Origin: Bacteroidota bacterium
Lineage (GTDB): Bacteria; Bacteroidota; Bacteroidia; B-17B0; Aurantibacillaceae
Length of the DNA stretch: 64,000 nucleotides
NCBI GenBank assembly: GCA_023251755.1
Contig: JAHEYF010000009.1
Location: forward strand, 1-64,000
Reading direction: 5' to 3'
Shown here: positions 61,020 through 64,000 of the stretch, piece by piece
Layout of the letters: the number at the start of each line of letters is the position of its first letter
How positions within the stretch are numbered: position 1 is the first letter of the stretch
Made by a program: the position numbers and the translations under genes
Notes under the pieces: model-generated
Told to the model about the DNA's origin: nothing
Seen by the model: only the letters and a program-made list of their open reading frames with translations
Database searches by the model: none

Positions 61020-63314
61020 ATGAGACTATACAAATTATTTTTAACAGGAACTTGTCTGTTTAATAATTTTTACTTAATGTCTGCTAACAGGTATTGGGTT
61101 GGAGGAACGGGCAATTGGGCGGAGGCTGTAAATCACTGGGCATCATCATCAGGTGGAAGTCCTGATGTTTTGAACGCCCCAACATCAGGTGACGATGTGA
61201 TTTTTGACGCCAATTCCGGAACAGGAACCGTCGCCATTAATTCCCCCATTGTGGTTAATACAATAACATTTTCCGCTGCCTGTAGTGTTATTACAGTGGA
61301 CATTAGCGCAGGTGCCACCGATGTACTTTCTGCGTCAGGTGGTATAGTTATGAATAGTAGCAGCAATGGAACTCTACGGGTTTCGGGGGGCAATTTAACG
61401 GTTACGGATGCAGTGCAGGTAAATGGTGGCGTATTGCAGTTAAATTCAGGTTCAATGACGATAAATGGCGTGGCCTCAACAGGGGCCGTTGGTTTGGGGA
61501 TAAACGGCGGAACGGTAAATTGTGCCGGTGCCACCTTAACTGTTGGAGACGGCACCAATGAAGTGATCGATTTAGAGTCGGGTACCTTTGAAATATCAGC
61601 AGGCACGGTTAACCTGCAAACTGAGTTTTTTAGTAACGGAGGTACTTTTAATATGAGCGGAGGCACCTTGAATTTAAACAACAGTGCAGCATCTGAACGC
61701 AGTTACTCCATGGATTTATTGGGTGCAAGTTATAATTTCACAGGCGGTGTAATTGACCTGAAAAATGTAAGCGGGAACAACGCCTTTGCCATCTGGATTG
61801 ATAAATCCACCACTCCCACAGGTGTCAGCGGGGGAACATTGCGCTTATCGGCTACAAATGCCAATTATTATATTCATGCCGAAGAAAGCGATTTATACAA
61901 CTTAGAAATAGCTGCTTCTGCTAAAACAGTTACTGTACATGGAAGTGATTTGTTACTGAATGGAAACCTGACACTTAGTTCAGGAACTTTAGATGCCGGT
62001 CTGTACGATGTTTATATTAAAGGGAACTGGGTTAATAATTCTGGAACATTTAATTACGGCACTCGTAATGTAATTTTTAACGGGTCTTCTGCCCAGCAAA
62101 TACTCGGTTCGGCTGCAAGTACATTTTACAACCTTACACTTGACAACACCAATGGTTTAACAGTAGCCCCGGGAACTGGTATTGCAACAAGCGTAAGAAA
62201 TACCTTTACCTTAAGCAACGGTAAAATAAGTCTGGGCGATCACGATCTGAATATTGGCGCTACTGCTGTTAGCGGCATCATCTCCGGGGCGGGTTCATCA
62301 AAATATATTGTTACAAACGGAACAGGGGTGCTAAAACAATACAATATCGGGACAGGGCAACGAACATCGGTTGATTATCCCATTGGCATCAGCTCAGCCA
62401 GTTATACACCAGTTACTTTAACAGTGGTAAATACAACAACGGTAGATAATTTTTCAGCAAAAGCTTCGCAGTCAGTACTGGTTGATGGAACAAGCGGGGC
62501 GGCTTATTCAGCCGATGTGGTGGATCGCACCTGGAATATTGCAGAAGGGACAACAGGAGGTTCGAATGTTACTTTAACAGTGCAATGGAATGCAGGTGAT
62601 GAACTCACTTCCTTCGACCGGACAGTTTGTTATGTGAGTCACTATACAGGTGGTGCCTGGGGAGCAACAAGTACCGATGCAGCTGCGGCCGGCTCTGGTC
62701 CCTACACAAGGGTTTCGGGAACACTCACTTCTTTTTCGCCTTTTGGTGTCGGGTCGCACACCGTATTGCCAATTAACCTATTAAATTTTATAGCAAGCCC
62801 TGATCAGGATAAAGTTGACCTGAACTGGTCAACAACAATGGAAACAAACAACGATTACTTTACTGTTGAACGTTCGGTGAACGGGAACTCTTTTGAAGTA
62901 CTAACAATTGTGGAGGGAGCAGGCAACAGCAATTCACTGCTTAATTATACAACAAGCGACCGGCAGCCTTTAAACGGAACATCCTATTACCGTTTAAAAC
63001 AAACGGACTTTGACGGAAAACACAGCTATTCAAAAATAATTGCAGTAACATTGGGTAAGCAAAGCAGAATGCAGGTGTTTCCCAACCCCTCTGAAAGCAT
63101 CGTGAATCTTTCTTTTTCAGCAAAAAAAGCAGGGGAACAAAATGTAATTAGTATTTGTGATGTAAATGGGGAGCTTGTGTATTCACAAAACTATACAAGC
63201 ATTGATGGTGTAAATAAAATCCCTTTAGATTTAACTTATCTGAGCGTCGGCATGTATTTTGTTACAGTCAGCAATGCACAGCAAACGACAATGTGCAAGA
63301 TCATCAGGAAATAA
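61020..63314 (+). CDS. secreted repetitive adhesin-like protein with T9SS sorting domain
   Basis: 764 residues. The N-terminal signal is followed by RYWVGGTGNWAEAVNHWASS and GDDVIFDANSG, the usual start of large Bacteroidota surface proteins. Then comes a long beta-helix-like region rich in Gly, Ser, Thr and Asn with units such as GGTVNCAGATLTVGDGTN and GGTFNMSGGTLNLNNS. A fibronectin-like part (LNWSTTMETNNDYFTVERS.. SYYRLKQTDFDGKHSYS) and a T9SS type A domain (MQVFPNPSESIVNLSFS to CKIIRK) end it. An adhesin or matrix protein is the most likely role. Confidence 0.87.
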   Translation: MRLYKLFLTGTCLFNNFYLMSANRYWVGGTGNWAEAVNHWASSSGGSPDVLNAPTSGDDVIFDANSGTGTVAINSPIVVNTITFSAACSVITVDISAGATDVLSASGGIVMNSSSNGTLRVSGGNLTVTDAVQVNGGVLQLNSGSMTINGVASTGAVGLGINGGTVNCAGATLTVGDGTNEVIDLESGTFEISAGTVNLQTEFFSNGGTFNMSGGTLNLNNSAASERSYSMDLLGASYNFTGGVIDLKNVSGNNAFAIWIDKSTTPTGVSGGTLRLSATNANYYIHAEESDLYNLEIAASAKTVTVHGSDLLLNGNLTLSSGTLDAGLYDVYIKGNWVNNSGTFNYGTRNVIFNGSSAQQILGSAASTFYNLTLDNTNGLTVAPGTGIATSVRNTFTLSNGKISLGDHDLNIGATAVSGIISGAGSSKYIVTNGTGVLKQYNIGTGQRTSVDYPIGISSASYTPVTLTVVNTTTVDNFSAKASQSVLVDGTSGAAYSADVVDRTWNIAEGTTGGSNVTLTVQWNAGDELTSFDRTVCYVSHYTGGAWGATSTDAAAAGSGPYTRVSGTLTSFSPFGVGSHTVLPINLLNFIASPDQDKVDLNWSTTMETNNDYFTVERSVNGNSFEVLTIVEGAGNSNSLLNYTTSDRQPLNGTSYYRLKQTDFDGKHSYSKIIAVTLGKQSRMQVFPNPSESIVNLSFSAKKAGEQNVISICDVNGELVYSQNYTSIDGVNKIPLDLTYLSVGMYFVTVSNAQQTTMCKIIRK

Positions 63315-63323
63315 AATTTGAAG

Positions 63324-63351
63324 GTTCTTTTGGCTCCCGGCTTTTAACTTT
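63324..63351. repeat. dispersed 28-bp intergenic repeat, copy 2
   Basis: One mismatch to 40473-40500 (GGCTCCCGG in place of GACTCCCGG). It begins ten bases after the adhesin stop and is followed by degenerate TTTTAACTT units up to the end of the DtxR gene. Confidence 0.65.
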
Positions 63352-63374
63352 TGACTTTTAATTTTTAACTTAAT

Positions 63375-64000
63375 CTAAACAGCCTCCACAATAATACACT
63401 CTGCCGCTTTTGCACTAATGCTCAGTTCTTTTTTCTGACAACTAAGAATAATGGAATTGTCAAAGTCCTCAATCGTTTTTATATTGATGAAGGCACCAAT
63501 AATTAAACGATGCTTTTCTAAGTATTTTAAGAATGAAGAGGAATGATCGGTAACCCCCATCACTTTGTAATTGTTCTTCACTTTTGTTTCCGACAATTTA
63601 ATGAAATTACTTTTAAGAATTTTCCCTTTGGCATCCGGAATAGGATCGCCATGCGGATCATAAATGGGGTTCCCTAAAATAGAAGCTAATTTATTAATCA
63701 GCTTGTCGTTTTTTATATGCTCCAGCTCTTCTGCAATTTCATGCACCTCGTCCCATCCAAAACCCAGCTCTTTGGTTAAATAGGTTTCCCAGATCCGGTG
63801 CCGCCGTACTATACTTAGGGCCAGTTTAGCTCCGGATGCAGTTAAGCGTGTGCCGTAAGATTTTTCATAAATAACATGTTTCAGGTCGTGCAACTTTCGT
63901 AAACCTTCGGTTACCGTTGCGGGCCTTAATCCTAATTTATCAGACAACTTCTGGTTGCCCACCAGCATGGTGTTGTTGGCCGACAGGTTGTAGATCGTTT
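63375..64000 (-). CDS. DtxR/MntR-family metal-dependent regulator, N-terminus beyond the window
   Basis: The frame is open to the window edge; the Met at 63968 is internal, because the preceding codons give TIYNLSANN, the normal sequence before the HTH in this family. The visible part has the winged helix (NQKLSDKLGLRPATVTEGLRKL), the metal-binding/dimer domain with the family residues in HRIWETYLTKELGFGWDEVH and AEELEHI, and a C-terminal SH3-like FeoA domain (KVMGVTDHSSSFLKYLEKHRL). Such proteins repress manganese or iron uptake when metal is bound. Its target may lie outside the window. Confidence 0.92.
   Translation of the reverse strand, partial: TIYNLSANNTMLVGNQKLSDKLGLRPATVTEGLRKLHDLKHVIYEKSYGTRLTASGAKLALSIVRRHRIWETYLTKELGFGWDEVHEIAEELEHIKNDKLINKLASILGNPIYDPHGDPIPDAKGKILKSNFIKLSETKVKNNYKVMGVTDHSSSFLKYLEKHRLIIGAFINIKTIEDFDNSIILSCQKKELSISAKAAECIIVEAV

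Overview
The window is chromosomal DNA of a member of the Bacteroidota. The evidence is four secreted proteins with C-terminal type IX secretion (T9SS type A) sorting domains, SprB-like repeats, a LytS/LytTR two-component pair with a periplasmic propeller sensor, AT-rich DNA without clear Shine-Dalgarno sequences, a TTTG/TAnnTTTG promoter before metE, and several TTG starts. The housekeeping genes mnmE, sucD, serS, rsmA and metE anchor the right half. I cannot name a genus. I saw no rRNA, tRNA or CRISPR array.

Left edge (1-1850): a gene end, a broken amidohydrolase remnant, and a class II Fic AMPylase with its own putative operator. From 1863 to 35460 lies what I read as one integrative element of about 33.6 kb. 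A 15-bp direct repeat (1848-1862 and 35446-35460) brackets it, and the right copy is exactly the last four codons plus stop of mnmE, the integration target used by Salmonella genomic island 1. A tyrosine recombinase, small HTH proteins and a VapE-type primase/helicase sit just inside the right end. Matching GAGGTACAA-type sites lie inside both ends.

Inside the element the genes run almost entirely on the minus strand. There is a toxin locus: a 1503-aa surface protein of six near-identical 690-bp repeats, then a 2779-aa Rhs protein with a variable C-terminal tip, then an overlapping immunity candidate, then two short homologous tails that look like remnants of displaced Rhs tips. Downstream are small lipoproteins, a PEGA-like protein, a T9SS cargo and two TPR lipoproteins. 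A second block (22.5-28.1 kb) holds a two-HTH protein, two STAS-like proteins, an alpha-oxoamine synthase/GNAT fusion, a PAS protein and a protein with an RNA-polymerase alpha-CTD-like tail. It is not certain that this block is mobile cargo; the alternative is that two elements share the site.

Right half (35.4-64 kb): mnmE, a GT-C membrane protein, sucD, small lipoproteins, an M64-type peptidase, serS, TPR proteins, DUF4286-rsmA, and B12-independent metE behind a cobalamin riboswitch. Next is a BtuC/BtuD-like importer flanked by two Dph6-like PP-loop ATPases. A divergently placed LytS/LytTR pair separates these from a matching substrate-binding lipoprotein and a T9SS protein. The window ends with another T9SS adhesin-like protein and a DtxR-family regulator cut by the edge. 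Metal and B12 use is the common theme of this part. Several families of short intergenic repeats are scattered between these genes.
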